Below are positions 9,017-18,319 of a stretch of DNA of 63,645 nt, piece after piece. Made by a program: the position numbers and the translations under genes. Below the pieces are notes generated by a model that worked only from the letters and a program-made list of their open reading frames with translations, ran no database searches and was not told where the DNA came from. The stretch is from Gracilibacillus oryzae. GTDB lineage: Bacteria; Bacillota; Bacilli; Bacillales; Amphibacillaceae. Within the stretch, counting starts at the first letter, position 1; every line of letters begins with the position of its first letter. The stretch spans positions 441,396 through 505,040 of the forward strand of contig NZ_ML762425.1 in assembly GCF_009498735.1 (NCBI RefSeq). The letters run 5' to 3'.

Positions 9017-9050
9017 AAGCAACTAGTCAATCTGGAACTAGTTGCTTTCT
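9016..9050. terminator. Terminator shared by fer and rsiX
   Basis: AAAGCAACTAGT and ACTAGTTGCTTT form a perfect 12-bp stem with a 9-nt loop between the convergent ends of fer and rsiX. Confidence 0.78.
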
Positions 9051-9065
9051 AAATGGAGGTAAATA

Positions 9066-10292
9066 TTATTGCTCTCCATACACCGGATTAATAATATCAG
9101 GAATATCGACTGGTTCTGTCAGTTGATAATTCCCTGCTTGATTAATACCGATATCAAACCTTACCTGTTCATAACCATAGCTTTTAGCTGTTAATAAGAT
9201 TGCTTCTATCATTGTTACTGTACCTTGATTATTGCCGAATAGTGATGAAGTAATTGCAACATTTACCAAATCCCCATTGTCTGAAATTTCTATCTCTGCC
9301 TCAGGCGGAATTACAGCAGTAACATGGAAAGCTTCCTCATCCTTCTTCATTTCTTCTAAAGCATCACTAAATGACTGCACTTGATAATTAGCAGGAATTG
9401 GAATTAGCCAAAATGGCGAGTCGTCCTGAAATTGATATATTTTATATAAAGTGTTTGTTCGGTATTGAGGGGAAAAGTTATTTTGCTGTTCGATAAATGG
9501 GTGATTCCCATTTAATACAACTTGCTCAATCCCTAACGGAACAAGCATATCTGATAACATATATCTAAACATTTGGTAGTTTCCACTACTTGAATAAACG
9601 GGATAAGCATTATCGATTTGGATTTCCGCCCGTTTTTCATCCTGGTTTATATTGATCTCTAACTTATCGAATTCAAGATTAAAGAGGCCATTGGCTTCTA
9701 GTGAAACATATTCTTCAACTCTAACATTGAAATTAGTAACGTCGTTTGCTGGTACATCAGTATTTATAAATGAAATAGGCAAAACATATTGTACATCCTC
9801 TGTTGCCCAGGAAGTATAAATAATATTTTGATTATCCGGATTATCTGTCCTGTAAACAAATGAATCTTCATCTGCATACTGAAACAATGACTGATCTTTC
9901 ACCGGCGGAAGAAGCTCTTGACTACTTTCTTCAGTATTTTCTTTCAAAGTGTTCTGCTCTATACTTGCATCCTCCATAATTTGGGCTTTTTGCATCTCAC
10001 TAACTTTACTGGAATCTGTTGTTGATTCCTGGCGTGTATCGATATCAGAACCGGTGTAGAAGGAGAAACCGCCCATCCCATTCCAAGTTATTAGCAAGAT
10101 AATCAGACAGCCAATAATAGTGAAAACAGGAAGAAACAATCTTTTTTTATTTTTTGATTTTGGTTCTGAATTATTTATCTCTGCTTGAATTTTTCGATAA
10201 AGAGCATCTTTCTCCTGAGTATTTTCTATCTTTGGCAATTGTTTTAATAACTTTTCTATATTTTTATTGGGATCAGGATGATTTGTTGTCAT
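9066..10292 (-). CDS. rsiX: Anti-sigma factor RsiX
   Basis: A 408-residue membrane protein directly downstream of sigX, with a cytoplasmic N-terminal domain, one membrane segment (about residues 52-70) and a large extracytoplasmic region that contains a GerMN-like part near the C-terminus. It is expected to hold SigX inactive at the membrane. The start at 10292 follows GGAGG inside the end of sigX, so the two genes are probably translationally coupled. It is somewhat longer than the B. subtilis protein. Confidence 0.85.
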   Translation of the reverse strand: MTTNHPDPNKNIEKLLKQLPKIENTQEKDALYRKIQAEINNSEPKSKNKKRLFLPVFTIIGCLIILLITWNGMGGFSFYTGSDIDTRQESTTDSSKVSEMQKAQIMEDASIEQNTLKENTEESSQELLPPVKDQSLFQYADEDSFVYRTDNPDNQNIIYTSWATEDVQYVLPISFINTDVPANDVTNFNVRVEEYVSLEANGLFNLEFDKLEININQDEKRAEIQIDNAYPVYSSSGNYQMFRYMLSDMLVPLGIEQVVLNGNHPFIEQQNNFSPQYRTNTLYKIYQFQDDSPFWLIPIPANYQVQSFSDALEEMKKDEEAFHVTAVIPPEAEIEISDNGDLVNVAITSSLFGNNQGTVTMIEAILLTAKSYGYEQVRFDIGINQAGNYQLTEPVDIPDIINPVYGEQ

Positions 10293-10293
10293 A

Positions 10294-10824
10294 TTAAACA
10301 TCCTCCTTATCTTCAACATTTCCCATTAAATCCTGCAGTAATTTGATGGCACGATGTTGTGTTGTTTTAACTTTACTTGTACTCCACCCTAAGATTTCTG
10401 AAGTTTCCTGGATCGAAAATTCTTGTAAATATCTTAGAATGATCACATGTTTTTGATCTGGGGTACATTTATCCAGGGCATAATATAAGTGCTTCATTTC
10501 GTCATCTAAAACCGCCACCTCTTCAGGGATTGGGTTATGGGAAGGTAAAGTCTCTCCTGCTTCAGACCAGTTAAAGAAAGATAAAAAACGGCTTCTTTTT
10601 CTTTTTAATTTCCTGAAATAGTCGTAAGAAACATGCCTGGCAATAGAGAATAACCATGTTTTTTCACTGCTGTCTCCATTAAATTTGTCATAAGACTTTA
10701 ATACACGAATATAAACTTCCTGAATAATATCTTCTGCTTCCTGCTTATTTTTAACCATATAGAAAACAAACTGGTATAAATCTTGATGATATTTGTGATA
10801 AAGATCATCAAAAGTGGCCTTCAC
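10294..10824 (-). CDS. sigX: ECF RNA polymerase sigma factor SigX
   Basis: A 176-residue ECF sigma factor. Region 2 includes KNKQEAEDIIQEVYIRVLKSYDKF and TWLFSIARHVSYDYFRKLKRK. Region 4 includes DQKHVIILRYLQEFSIQETSEILGWSTSKVKTTQHRAIKLL. It directs envelope-modification genes in B. subtilis. The location beside the res genes and rsiX supports sigX over other ECF factors. A matching ECF promoter sits upstream, which implies autoregulation. Confidence 0.9.
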   Translation of the reverse strand: MKATFDDLYHKYHQDLYQFVFYMVKNKQEAEDIIQEVYIRVLKSYDKFNGDSSEKTWLFSIARHVSYDYFRKLKRKRSRFLSFFNWSEAGETLPSHNPIPEEVAVLDDEMKHLYYALDKCTPDQKHVIILRYLQEFSIQETSEILGWSTSKVKTTQHRAIKLLQDLMGNVEDKEDV

Positions 10825-10851
10825 ATTAAGACCCCCTTTACTAGAATAATT

Positions 10852-10877
10852 GTCGATTTATATGAAAAAAAGTTACA
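10852..10877 (-). promoter_or_regulatory. ECF (SigX-type) autoregulatory promoter
   Basis: TGTAAC, a 16-bp spacer and CGAC read toward sigX on the minus strand. This is the -35/-10 pattern of SigX/SigW-type promoters, about 30 bp upstream of the sigX start. Confidence 0.72.
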
Positions 10878-10904
10878 ATATACTTGCAACTTTTTAACAA
10901 AATT

Positions 10905-11417
10905 TTATTTATGGAATCGTTCTGTTATCTGGCGAGACCGAAATAACCTTTGAAATACCGGATATAATATAATCATAAATACAATATTTCCTGCTGCATG
11001 GAAAGTACTGAAAGGAAGACTAGCTAAAAAGTATGAATAAAAATGGCCACTATATGTGTATGTACCCAAATCTAATATTAACCCATATAGATAGGCAGCA
11101 AAAAAACTATATAATGTCAGGGGAATAAGGGGTCTTTTCCAATGGTAGAGCTTAAACAGTCCAGCAACATAGCCGACAATTCCCCATGCAATCATTTGCC
11201 AAATCGTCCAAAGTCCCATACCAAGCACAAGATTAGATAAATAGACAGTAACAACAGCTAATAGACAAGCATAATAAGGACCAAGAAAATAACCTGTGAT
11301 AATTATGATAGCTGAAACAGGCTGTACATTAGGCAGGATTTGAAAAAAAACTCTGCCGACAACTGCTGCAGCTGATAATAATGCTAAAAATGTCAGCTTA
11401 TGGACATTAAGTCTCAT
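10905..11417 (-). CDS. ECF transporter S component, probably for cobalamin
   Basis: A 170-residue membrane protein with about six hydrophobic segments and an N-terminal pattern (FLALLSAAAVVGRVFF, then IIIITGYFLGPYYACLLAVV) typical of substrate-capture S components of ECF-type vitamin transporters. It needs shared EcfA/A'/T subunits encoded elsewhere. Its ATG overlaps the stop of the DUF4430 lipoprotein gene (TAATG), so the two are translationally coupled. The cobalamin riboswitch upstream makes B12 or a corrinoid precursor the likely substrate. The substrate is inferred, not seen in the protein. Confidence 0.75.
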   Translation of the reverse strand: MRLNVHKLTFLALLSAAAVVGRVFFQILPNVQPVSAIIIITGYFLGPYYACLLAVVTVYLSNLVLGMGLWTIWQMIAWGIVGYVAGLFKLYHWKRPLIPLTLYSFFAAYLYGLILDLGTYTYSGHFYSYFLASLPFSTFHAAGNIVFMIILYPVFQRLFRSRQITERFHK

Positions 11418-11797
11418 TATTTAAATGCCCCTAAATCAAATACCACTTTATCTCCTGGGCTTAGTTCATAATCACTGGCACCAACTGTAGCCTGCTCGCC
11501 ATTTACCTCATATAACCAATATATTTCTTTCTCTATATTTTGTTCATAACCTTCTATGGAAGTTATCAAACCATCATTCGCTTCAACTTCAAAGTTGGCT
11601 TCTAATAGTTCCATAAGATTATTGGTTTCTTTAATATTTAACTCTTTATTTGCAAGGATCTCTTCTTGATGATTAATTGAAATCGTAATGGAAACTGTTC
11701 CTTCTCCGCTTGTGTCCGTTGAATCAGGTGCAACATCCTGTCCAGAACAGCCTGCAAGCATCAATATGGTTATTAATGTTATAATAAATCTTTTCAT
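11417..11797 (-). CDS. DUF4430 lipoprotein, putative corrinoid-binding partner
   Basis: A 126-residue secreted lipoprotein with signal peptide and lipobox LAGC (Cys near residue 17). The mature part fits DUF4430, related to the beta domain of eukaryotic transcobalamin and intrinsic factor (IYWLYEVNGEQATVGASDYELSPGDKVVFDL). The ATG at 11797 follows GGGAGGG; an earlier in-frame ATG at 11851 lies before the hairpin and lacks a ribosome site. With a B12 riboswitch in front and an S component behind, it probably captures corrinoids at the membrane surface for uptake. Confidence 0.78.
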   Translation of the reverse strand: MKRFIITLITILMLAGCSGQDVAPDSTDTSGEGTVSITISINHQEEILANKELNIKETNNLMELLEANFEVEANDGLITSIEGYEQNIEKEIYWLYEVNGEQATVGASDYELSPGDKVVFDLGAFK

Positions 11798-11802
11798 AAA
11801 AA

Positions 11803-11826
11803 ATTCCCTCCCATAATAGGAGGATT
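11803..11826 (-). promoter_or_regulatory. Hairpin sequestering the lipoprotein ribosome binding site
   Basis: On the minus strand CCTCC, a short TATTAT loop and GGGAGG can pair and bury the Shine-Dalgarno of the DUF4430 gene. No T-run follows, so a translational expression platform for the upstream cobalamin riboswitch is inferred. Confidence 0.55.
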
Positions 11827-11891
11827 TAACATGTAAGCAGTTATTGAACAATCCCTACTTGCAATGCTTAATCCTCGAAGCATTTCGGTCT

Positions 11892-12046
11892 ATGTAATGG
11901 CAGGTCTCCTGACTTGTGCTTTAACCTACTCTGGGTCTTCTCATACTAAGTACAATGACAGTTCCATTTCGTGAACACATACAGTTGCGAGGACAGTTCT
12001 GGTTTTTCACCAGATTCCCTATTAAGTATCTTATACACCATTACAT
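11892..12046 (-). ncRNA. Cobalamin (B12) riboswitch
   Basis: The minus strand carries a near-consensus B12 box (AGTCAGGAGACCTGCC), an earlier AATAGGGAATCTGGTG block, a TCGCAACTGTA block, and a GTCATTG element. A perfect 9-bp P1 stem (ATGTAATGG/CCATTACAT) closes the aptamer. It lies directly downstream of resD and upstream of the lipoprotein/S-component pair, which it should repress when adenosylcobalamin is abundant. Confidence 0.93.
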
Positions 12047-12055
12047 AATAGATAG

Positions 12056-12763
12056 TTATTTAATTTCGAACTTATACCCGACACCCCAAACCGTTACAAT
12101 CATTTTGGATGCTTCTTCTGAAACTTTACTTAACTTCTCTCGTAACCTTTTAACATGGGTGTCCACAGTTCTCAGATCACCGAAGAATTCGTATTTCCAA
12201 ACCTCTTTCAGCAATTCTTCTCTGTCAAATACTTTATCAGGTTCCTTTGCTAAGAATAACAATAATTCATATTCCTTAGGTGTAAGGTTAACTTCCTTAT
12301 TATTAGCCAAAACCCGATGGGCATCGTTATCGATAACCAAATGTGGAAATTCTATCATGTCTTTTGAACGATTCGTTTGATTAGCTGGAGATTGGCTGCC
12401 TGTTCGGCGGAGTAAAGCCTTTACACGCAAAACAACTTCTCGCGGACTAAATGGTTTTACAATATAATCATCAGTCCCAGCTTCAAAACCATGTATTCTG
12501 CTGATCTCTTCGCCTTTTGCTGTTAACATCATAATAGGTGTATTTTTTTTCTCGCGAATTTCTTTACAAACCTCTATGCCATCTTTTCCTGGCATCATGA
12601 CATCTAATAAAATTATTTCATACTCATTATTTAATGCTTTATGTACTGCTTCATCACCATCTTCTGCCTCGTCTACTTCATATTCTTCTCTTTCTAAATA
12701 CATTTTTAATAACCGTCTGATTCTTTCTTCATCATCCACCACTAATACTTTTCGTTTATCCAT
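12056..12763 (-). CDS. resD: Response regulator ResD (OmpR family)
   Basis: A 235-residue OmpR-type regulator. The receiver has DDEE near the N-terminus, phospho-acceptor D in IILLDVMMPGKDG, T in MMLTAKG and K in YIVKPFSPRE. The winged-helix DNA-binding domain shows LTPKEYELLLFLAKEP and RTVDTHVKRLREKL. It controls aerobic and anaerobic respiration genes with kinase ResE. The start at 12763 (MDKRKVLVVDDEE) is chosen by homology. No resE follows in this window; a B12 riboswitch begins 10 bp past the stop. Confidence 0.93.
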   Translation of the reverse strand: MDKRKVLVVDDEERIRRLLKMYLEREEYEVDEAEDGDEAVHKALNNEYEIILLDVMMPGKDGIEVCKEIREKKNTPIMMLTAKGEEISRIHGFEAGTDDYIVKPFSPREVVLRVKALLRRTGSQSPANQTNRSKDMIEFPHLVIDNDAHRVLANNKEVNLTPKEYELLLFLAKEPDKVFDREELLKEVWKYEFFGDLRTVDTHVKRLREKLSKVSEEASKMIVTVWGVGYKFEIK

Positions 12764-12863
12764 ATGTAACTCATACCCCCTGTCCCAATAATAGTATATA
12801 CGGAAAAAGTACAAGGGACAATTATCTCTTGTACTTTTTGGTTATATTTTTCAAAAAACTTAT

Positions 12864-14054
12864 TTACGCATAAGAATGAAGTCCTGCCAGTACTAAATTA
12901 ACCACAATTAGATTAAACATGATGATAGCAAAACCTACCACTGCAAACCAGGCTGATCTTTCTCCATGCCAGCCGACAGTTAACCTTAAGTGTAAGAAAA
13001 TTGCATAGAAGAACCATGTAATAAGTGCCCAAACTTCTTTTGGATCCCAGCCCCAATACCTGTTCCATGCTTCCTGTGCCCAAATTGCTGCAAATATTAA
13101 ACCACCTAATGTAAATACGGGGAACCCAATCGCGACCGCCCGATAACAAACTTCATCCAATAATTCAGGATTAGCTTTACGAAGAAATGGCTGAATAGCT
13201 GCTGCAATTCTTTTGCGCAGGATTAATCTCATGCCAATATAAAGTACGATTCCGGCAAGTAATGACCAGACTAATGTATTAAACTTTCTTGGCGCCTCTG
13301 CTCCAAGCATCCATTCTGGAGTAGGCAGGAGCGCATCCATTCGGTTCTCTGTCAAAAGCTGGCCTTCACTTGGCCCGAAAATAGGTGGCAAATGATACTC
13401 CAGCTCACTTGGCTGACCTTCCACGTTATATTCAAATGTAGAAGAATAGTCACTAATGGAAAAAGCTGTTGTAACAATTACAAATCCAATTGTCGCAAAA
13501 ATAGAATACATGATAATCTCAAGACATATCGTTTTAAGAGATGTTCTTGACTGATCTATTTGACGAATGAGATAAATGATACCTGCTACAAAGCTTACTG
13601 CCAAGATTGCTTCACCCAAAGCTACTGTTGTTACATGGATATATAACCAGTGACTTTTCAAAGAAGGAACTAATGGTGAGATGTCCCGTGGATACATACT
13701 AGCATATCCAATAATAAGCAGTGCAATAGGTAATGCAAAAAGTCCAAGCAATTCAATTCGGTAGATAAAATACAAGATAATAAATGCCAAAACCAGCATC
13801 ATACCAAAAAATGTAACAAATTCAAACATATTACTTACAGGTGCGTGGCCACTGGCAATCCATCTTGTAATAAAATAACCTAATTGAGCAAAGAAACCTA
13901 AAATAGTTGTACTGATAGCCAAAATATGTATTTTTGAAAAAGTCTTTTCATGTCTTTTATCTTTAATCGTTGCAGCAAACAACACTGTTGCAATTAAATA
14001 AATAATGAATGCTGTGTAGAGCAATCGACTGCTCCATACAATTAAATCTTCCAT
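12864..14054 (-). CDS. resC: Cytochrome c biogenesis protein ResC (CcsA/CcsB type)
   Basis: Polytopic membrane protein of 396 residues for System II cytochrome c maturation, moving haem to the outer face with ResB. It carries the tryptophan-rich WWD-like signature [19 protein letters not shown] near the C-terminus, and conserved histidines. It lies between resB and resD with short gaps, as in the B. subtilis resABCDE operon. Confidence 0.93.
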   Translation of the reverse strand: MEDLIVWSSRLLYTAFIIYLIATVLFAATIKDKRHEKTFSKIHILAISTTILGFFAQLGYFITRWIASGHAPVSNMFEFVTFFGMMLVLAFIILYFIYRIELLGLFALPIALLIIGYASMYPRDISPLVPSLKSHWLYIHVTTVALGEAILAVSFVAGIIYLIRQIDQSRTSLKTICLEIIMYSIFATIGFVIVTTAFSISDYSSTFEYNVEGQPSELEYHLPPIFGPSEGQLLTENRMDALLPTPEWMLGAEAPRKFNTLVWSLLAGIVLYIGMRLILRKRIAAAIQPFLRKANPELLDEVCYRAVAIGFPVFTLGGLIFAAIWAQEAWNRYWGWDPKEVWALITWFFYAIFLHLRLTVGWHGERSAWFAVVGFAIIMFNLIVVNLVLAGLHSYA

Positions 14055-14080
14055 AGCTGTGACCCTCCATTTTATAGTAT

Positions 14081-15712
14081 TTAGTTATCTTTGGTCACTT
14101 TCTCTTGATCTTGTAACATACTAAATTTGGTGTTCGTAATAATTTTCTCGAATTCATTTGTCATACCATACCAGTTTTTGTTCGTATGACTTGCAATAAA
14201 AAGTTTCCCTTGAGCTGGATGTATCCAGATTCGGCGATGCTGCCAATACATACCCTGAATTACACCAATCATAAAGATAAATGCTCCTAGTCCAATCACA
14301 GGTAAAGTTAAGTCTTTTGTAACATTCAATCCACTTACATCTCTGACATCAAAATTAGTAAGACCTAATTTATATGTATTTTCCCCAGTTCCATCAATGT
14401 TTTGTCCAATTGCCAGAAAACTTGCTTCCGGGTCTGATTCACCAGGTGGATAGACAAAAAATACGAATGCTGGATTACGCGGATAATTAGTTTGCGACCG
14501 CGGAGTCCCATCATCATCCAGGATATAATCTGGATAATATTGATCTAACTCTATTCTAAAGCCATTTTCAAATGTGTAAACAGAATCAGGATTTGTTAAG
14601 TCAACTGTAAACTCAACAATCGAAGCTTCATTTTCATCAGTTGTTTCATGTAACTTAAAAGACATACTCTGAAACTCATTTAGTTGATAGCTATCTTGAT
14701 ATAAAGCAAAACCTCCAAATTGAATTGGTTTATTTACTATTATTTCGCCGCTCGCCACTTCTTCCAATTCTGGTTCGGATCCGATTACACCTTCCGAGAC
14801 ATCTTCATATATAACTGCTTTTGTTTCAAAGTGTTTCGGAATCGCGGAGTTTTGTTGAGATAATATTTCGCTAAATTTCGCATCTTCTTCATCATTTCCA
14901 TAGGTCTCAAAGATAAATTCCTGATTTTCCACATAATATTGCTGGCTTGTACCAGGTATTATTGCAGTCTCTCCTTCTCTGACCCATACAAACTCGTCTA
15001 CATACATAAATGGCACAAATCGGAGTAATGTACCAATTAGAAAAATGATCAGTCCTGCATGATTAACATATGGTCCCCAACGGGAAAATCTTCCTTTTTC
15101 CGCTAATATGTGTCCATCTTTTTCAAAGATTTTATATCTTCGTTTCTTTATGTTTGTTACTAACTTATCAAGATCTTCCTGAGAATACTGATCATATTGA
15201 TTAAATAATTTCTGCCGTTTTAAAAAATGAATATGCCGCTTGGGATTTTGGTTTTTCAAAGCTTTATAGAGTGGTATTCCGCGATCCAAGCTAACGATAA
15301 ATATAGAAATCCCTATAAGTGCAATTAGAATTAAATACCACCAGGAACTATATAACTCATGAAAACCGAGTTGATAATAAATTTGGCCTGCTAATCCATA
15401 ACGATCACGATAGTGTTCCTCAGCGACAACGTTGGTTGGAATATACATGCTTTGCGGTAAAATGGTGCCTACAGCCGAGGCTATTAAAGCAATCGCAATT
15501 AATGTTACTCCGATTTTAATAGATGAAAAAAAGTTCCATATCTTATCAACTATGGATGTGTTTTTCGTTTTGGAACGGATTGCTCTCCCATCATAACGCA
15601 TATTCAGTAATTTGGAATCATTCTCTTTATCTAAAGGCATTCCACATTTATTACATATGCTTGTACCTGCAGAATTAAGAAAACCACACGACTCACATTT
15701 TATTTCATTCAT
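14081..15712 (-). CDS. resB: Cytochrome c biogenesis protein ResB
   Basis: A 543-residue System II protein. An N-terminal zinc-ribbon-like segment with two CxxC pairs (CESCGF and CNKCGM) precedes several membrane segments and a large extracytoplasmic domain (about residues 230-470). It pairs with ResC for haem delivery and ligation to apocytochrome c. The ribbon at the N-terminus is, from memory, also present in the B. subtilis protein, so it is not a fusion artefact. resA is 31 bp upstream. Confidence 0.92.
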   Translation of the reverse strand: MNEIKCESCGFLNSAGTSICNKCGMPLDKENDSKLLNMRYDGRAIRSKTKNTSIVDKIWNFFSSIKIGVTLIAIALIASAVGTILPQSMYIPTNVVAEEHYRDRYGLAGQIYYQLGFHELYSSWWYLILIALIGISIFIVSLDRGIPLYKALKNQNPKRHIHFLKRQKLFNQYDQYSQEDLDKLVTNIKKRRYKIFEKDGHILAEKGRFSRWGPYVNHAGLIIFLIGTLLRFVPFMYVDEFVWVREGETAIIPGTSQQYYVENQEFIFETYGNDEEDAKFSEILSQQNSAIPKHFETKAVIYEDVSEGVIGSEPELEEVASGEIIVNKPIQFGGFALYQDSYQLNEFQSMSFKLHETTDENEASIVEFTVDLTNPDSVYTFENGFRIELDQYYPDYILDDDGTPRSQTNYPRNPAFVFFVYPPGESDPEASFLAIGQNIDGTGENTYKLGLTNFDVRDVSGLNVTKDLTLPVIGLGAFIFMIGVIQGMYWQHRRIWIHPAQGKLFIASHTNKNWYGMTNEFEKIITNTKFSMLQDQEKVTKDN

Positions 15713-15743
15713 AGTTACCCCTCGTTATTTGATTCATAATTAT

Positions 15744-16325
15744 TTAACTTGGTTCAATTTTCTGTAAATATCCTTCCAAATTCTCTAAAGTCAATTCTCC
15801 CATTACACGTTCGACAATGACACCATTTTCATCTATAAAGAATGTAGTAGGAAGAGGTCTTATTCCGTATGCATCCATTACAAGACTATTATTATCATGT
15901 AAGACAGGAAAGCTTAAACCGTATTGTTCTACAAATTTGTCGATAACTAATTCAGTTGCATCTACACTTACTGCAATTATTTCCACACCTTTTTGCTTAT
16001 ATTCCGGATAAAGGGTTTCCATATAAGGCATTTCGCGTTCGCACGGTTCACAATATGTAGCCCAGAAATTGAGCATAACACCTTTCCCTTTCAGATCTCC
16101 TAAACGGATGGTTTCTGACTGTCCGCCGTTTAAGTGAGTTAACTGAAAATCTGGTGCTTTGTCACCAACATCTAATGTCTCATCATCAGCCATCAAATTT
16201 GAAATCAGAGCAAATAACAACGCACCGAACAAGACGGTTAATATAGAAGTGCGATAGATCAAGCGATTTCTTTTTTTATTTTTCTTGGTCTTATTTGCTT
16301 GCTCAATTTTGTCCAATCCACTCAC
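15744..16325 (-). CDS. resA: Thiol-disulfide oxidoreductase ResA
   Basis: Membrane-anchored thioredoxin-like protein of 193 residues. It has one N-terminal membrane helix (about residues 24-45), an AhpC/TSA-type start (VGDKAPDFQLTHLNG) and the ResA active site CEPC in FWATYCEPCEREMP. It reduces apocytochrome c cysteines so that haem can be attached. First gene of the res cluster. Confidence 0.94.
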   Translation of the reverse strand: MSGLDKIEQANKTKKNKKRNRLIYRTSILTVLFGALLFALISNLMADDETLDVGDKAPDFQLTHLNGGQSETIRLGDLKGKGVMLNFWATYCEPCEREMPYMETLYPEYKQKGVEIIAVSVDATELVIDKFVEQYGLSFPVLHDNNSLVMDAYGIRPLPTTFFIDENGVIVERVMGELTLENLEGYLQKIEPS

Positions 16326-16371
16326 TCCCCTCGACCCATTTTATCATGTATGCGTCATTATATTGTGACAT

Positions 16372-17103
16372 TTATTTAACAATTTTTTTTGCAGATTTAA
16401 TTAACTGGTCTACTTCATGTGGTGTTAACTTGCGGTGTTCGCCAGGCTGCAGATCTTCTAATGTCAAAATGCCAAAACGTTCCCGTCTTAGTTTCAATAC
16501 TGGGTGTCCAATACTTTCAAACATTCTTCTTATCTGACGGTTTTTACCCTGATGTAAAATAATTTTCAAGATGGCTGTTTGTTTCTTTTTATCAATTGAC
16601 ATTATTTTCACTTGTTTGGCTTTTAAAATGTCTCCATCAGAATGAATCCCTTTTTTGAATTTTTGAAGATTCTCTTTTGTTGGGATACCTTTTGTTTTTA
16701 CGATATATTCTTTATCCAATTGGTACTTAGGGTGAAGCAGTAAATTCGCAAAATCACCATCGTTTGTCATAATAATTAGACCTGATGTATCATAATCAAG
16801 TCTTCCAACAGGGAAAACTCTTTCCTCGAGTTCTATAAAAAAATCAGTAACTGTTTTCCGTCCTTTATCATCACTAACACTCGATATAACTCCTCTAGGT
16901 TTATATAGAAGGTAGTAAACAGACTGTTCTTTTTCGATGGGAACATTATTAACTTCAATATGATCCTGGTCTGTTACTTTAACTCCTAATTCGGTGACTA
17001 CTTTGCCATTTACTTTAACTTGTCCTGTTTCAATCAGTGTTTCCGCTTTTCTTCTGGATGTTATCCCACTTTTTGCAATCACCTTTTGCAGTCTTTCACT
17101 CAT
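16372..17103 (-). CDS. rluB: 23S rRNA pseudouridine synthase RluB
   Basis: A 243-residue RsuA/RluB-family enzyme. It has an N-terminal S4 domain (ERLQKVIAKSGITSRRKAETLI) and the catalytic aspartate in VGRLDYDTSGLIIMTNDGD. It modifies a uridine in the peptidyl-transferase region of 23S rRNA. It lies between spmB and resA, as in B. subtilis (ypuL). Confidence 0.92.
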   Translation of the reverse strand: MSERLQKVIAKSGITSRRKAETLIETGQVKVNGKVVTELGVKVTDQDHIEVNNVPIEKEQSVYYLLYKPRGVISSVSDDKGRKTVTDFFIELEERVFPVGRLDYDTSGLIIMTNDGDFANLLLHPKYQLDKEYIVKTKGIPTKENLQKFKKGIHSDGDILKAKQVKIMSIDKKKQTAILKIILHQGKNRQIRRMFESIGHPVLKLRRERFGILTLEDLQPGEHRKLTPHEVDQLIKSAKKIVK

Positions 17104-17198
17104 ATATTCACACTCTTTCTCATCAATAAATTTGTATCAAGCTCTTTTACTTTCTTTGTCAATAATGAAAAGGAGCGCTAACATATTTGTTAACGCTT

Positions 17199-17732
17199 CT
17201 AAGCAAAAACCCACGATACTACAATAACTGATATAATTATACCAATAAAATCAGCAATAAGTCCAACTTTTAATGCATCTCCCATTCTTTTAATTCCGAC
17301 AGCACCAAAATAAACGGTTAGAATGTACAATGTTGTATCCGTACTGCCTTGCATGGTAGAAGCGAGTCTTCCCAGAAAGGAATCCGGACCGTATGTCTGA
17401 ATCATCTCGGTTGTTACACCTAGTGCTGCAGTTCCTGAAATTGGACGGATAATTGCTAATGGGGCCATCTCTGCAGGGAATCCCAAAGCAGAAAGAACTG
17501 GTTCAATCAATTGGATGAAGGCATCAAGAGCACCTGAACTTCTTAAAATAGCAATGGCAACTAACATCCCTAATAAGAATGGAAGAAGAGAAATTGCCAT
17601 TTTCAAGCCTTCTTTCCCGCCTTCCACAAATAATTCATATGATGGTATTCTTTTTGCTGTTGCAGTCAGTAAAATGATCAGGATTATGCACGGAATTAAC
17701 CAGACACTAACAGCTGAAATCCACTGGATCAT
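17199..17732 (-). CDS. spmB: Spore maturation protein SpmB
   Basis: A 177-residue nucleoside-recognition (Gate) family membrane protein. MQGSTDTTLYILTVYFGAVG and the repeated hydrophobic segments are typical of SpmB. With SpmA it is needed for spore core dehydration. The ATGA overlap with spmA implies coupled translation. Confidence 0.93.
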   Translation of the reverse strand: MIQWISAVSVWLIPCIILIILLTATAKRIPSYELFVEGGKEGLKMAISLLPFLLGMLVAIAILRSSGALDAFIQLIEPVLSALGFPAEMAPLAIIRPISGTAALGVTTEMIQTYGPDSFLGRLASTMQGSTDTTLYILTVYFGAVGIKRMGDALKVGLIADFIGIIISVIVVSWVFA

Positions 17733-18319
17733 AAGGAAGATAACTCCCTTCTTTTTCTTAAAAATGCATCAATCAATAGAGCTGAAATCGTCGTAACTAG
17801 TGAGGCAATAAGAGTAGTTCCAACAATCTCTGTCGGTGATTGGGAGTCATATTGCATACGGATGGCAATAATCTGGGTTGGTACCAATGTAATACTTGAT
17901 GTATTAATCACTAAAAAGGTAATCATCGAATTACTGGCATAAGCAGCTGAATTATTTAATTTTTTCATTTCTTCCATTGCCTTTATCCCCATAGGAGTAG
18001 CTGCATTTCCCAACCCGAATAAATTGGCACTGAAATTAGCGAGAATATATCCCATAGCAGGATGATCTGGAGGAATATCGGGAAAGATTCTAGTTACAAT
18101 AGGCTTAAAAAGTTTGCTCAGTCCTCTTAATATACCTGCTTCCTCTGCAATTTTCATCATTCCTAACCAGAAAACAAGCACACTGGTCAAGGCTATCACG
18201 AGGGTGATGGCATCGTTTGCTCCTTCGAATACCGCCTCATTAACCTTATCCATCGTTCCATTTAACATAGCATAGACAATCCCGATACTTGCCATTAACG
18301 CCCAGATTAAATTAATCAT
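17729..18319 (-). CDS. spmA: Spore maturation protein SpmA
   Basis: A 196-residue nucleoside-recognition family membrane protein. It contains FGLGNAATPMGIKAMEEM and NTSSITLVPTQ, characteristic of SpmA. The start at 18319 has GGTGG upstream and overlaps the dacB stop by 8 nt, so dacB-spmA-spmB form one tightly coupled sporulation operon. Confidence 0.93.
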   Translation of the reverse strand: MINLIWALMASIGIVYAMLNGTMDKVNEAVFEGANDAITLVIALTSVLVFWLGMMKIAEEAGILRGLSKLFKPIVTRIFPDIPPDHPAMGYILANFSANLFGLGNAATPMGIKAMEEMKKLNNSAAYASNSMITFLVINTSSITLVPTQIIAIRMQYDSQSPTEIVGTTLIASLVTTISALLIDAFLRKRRELSSL

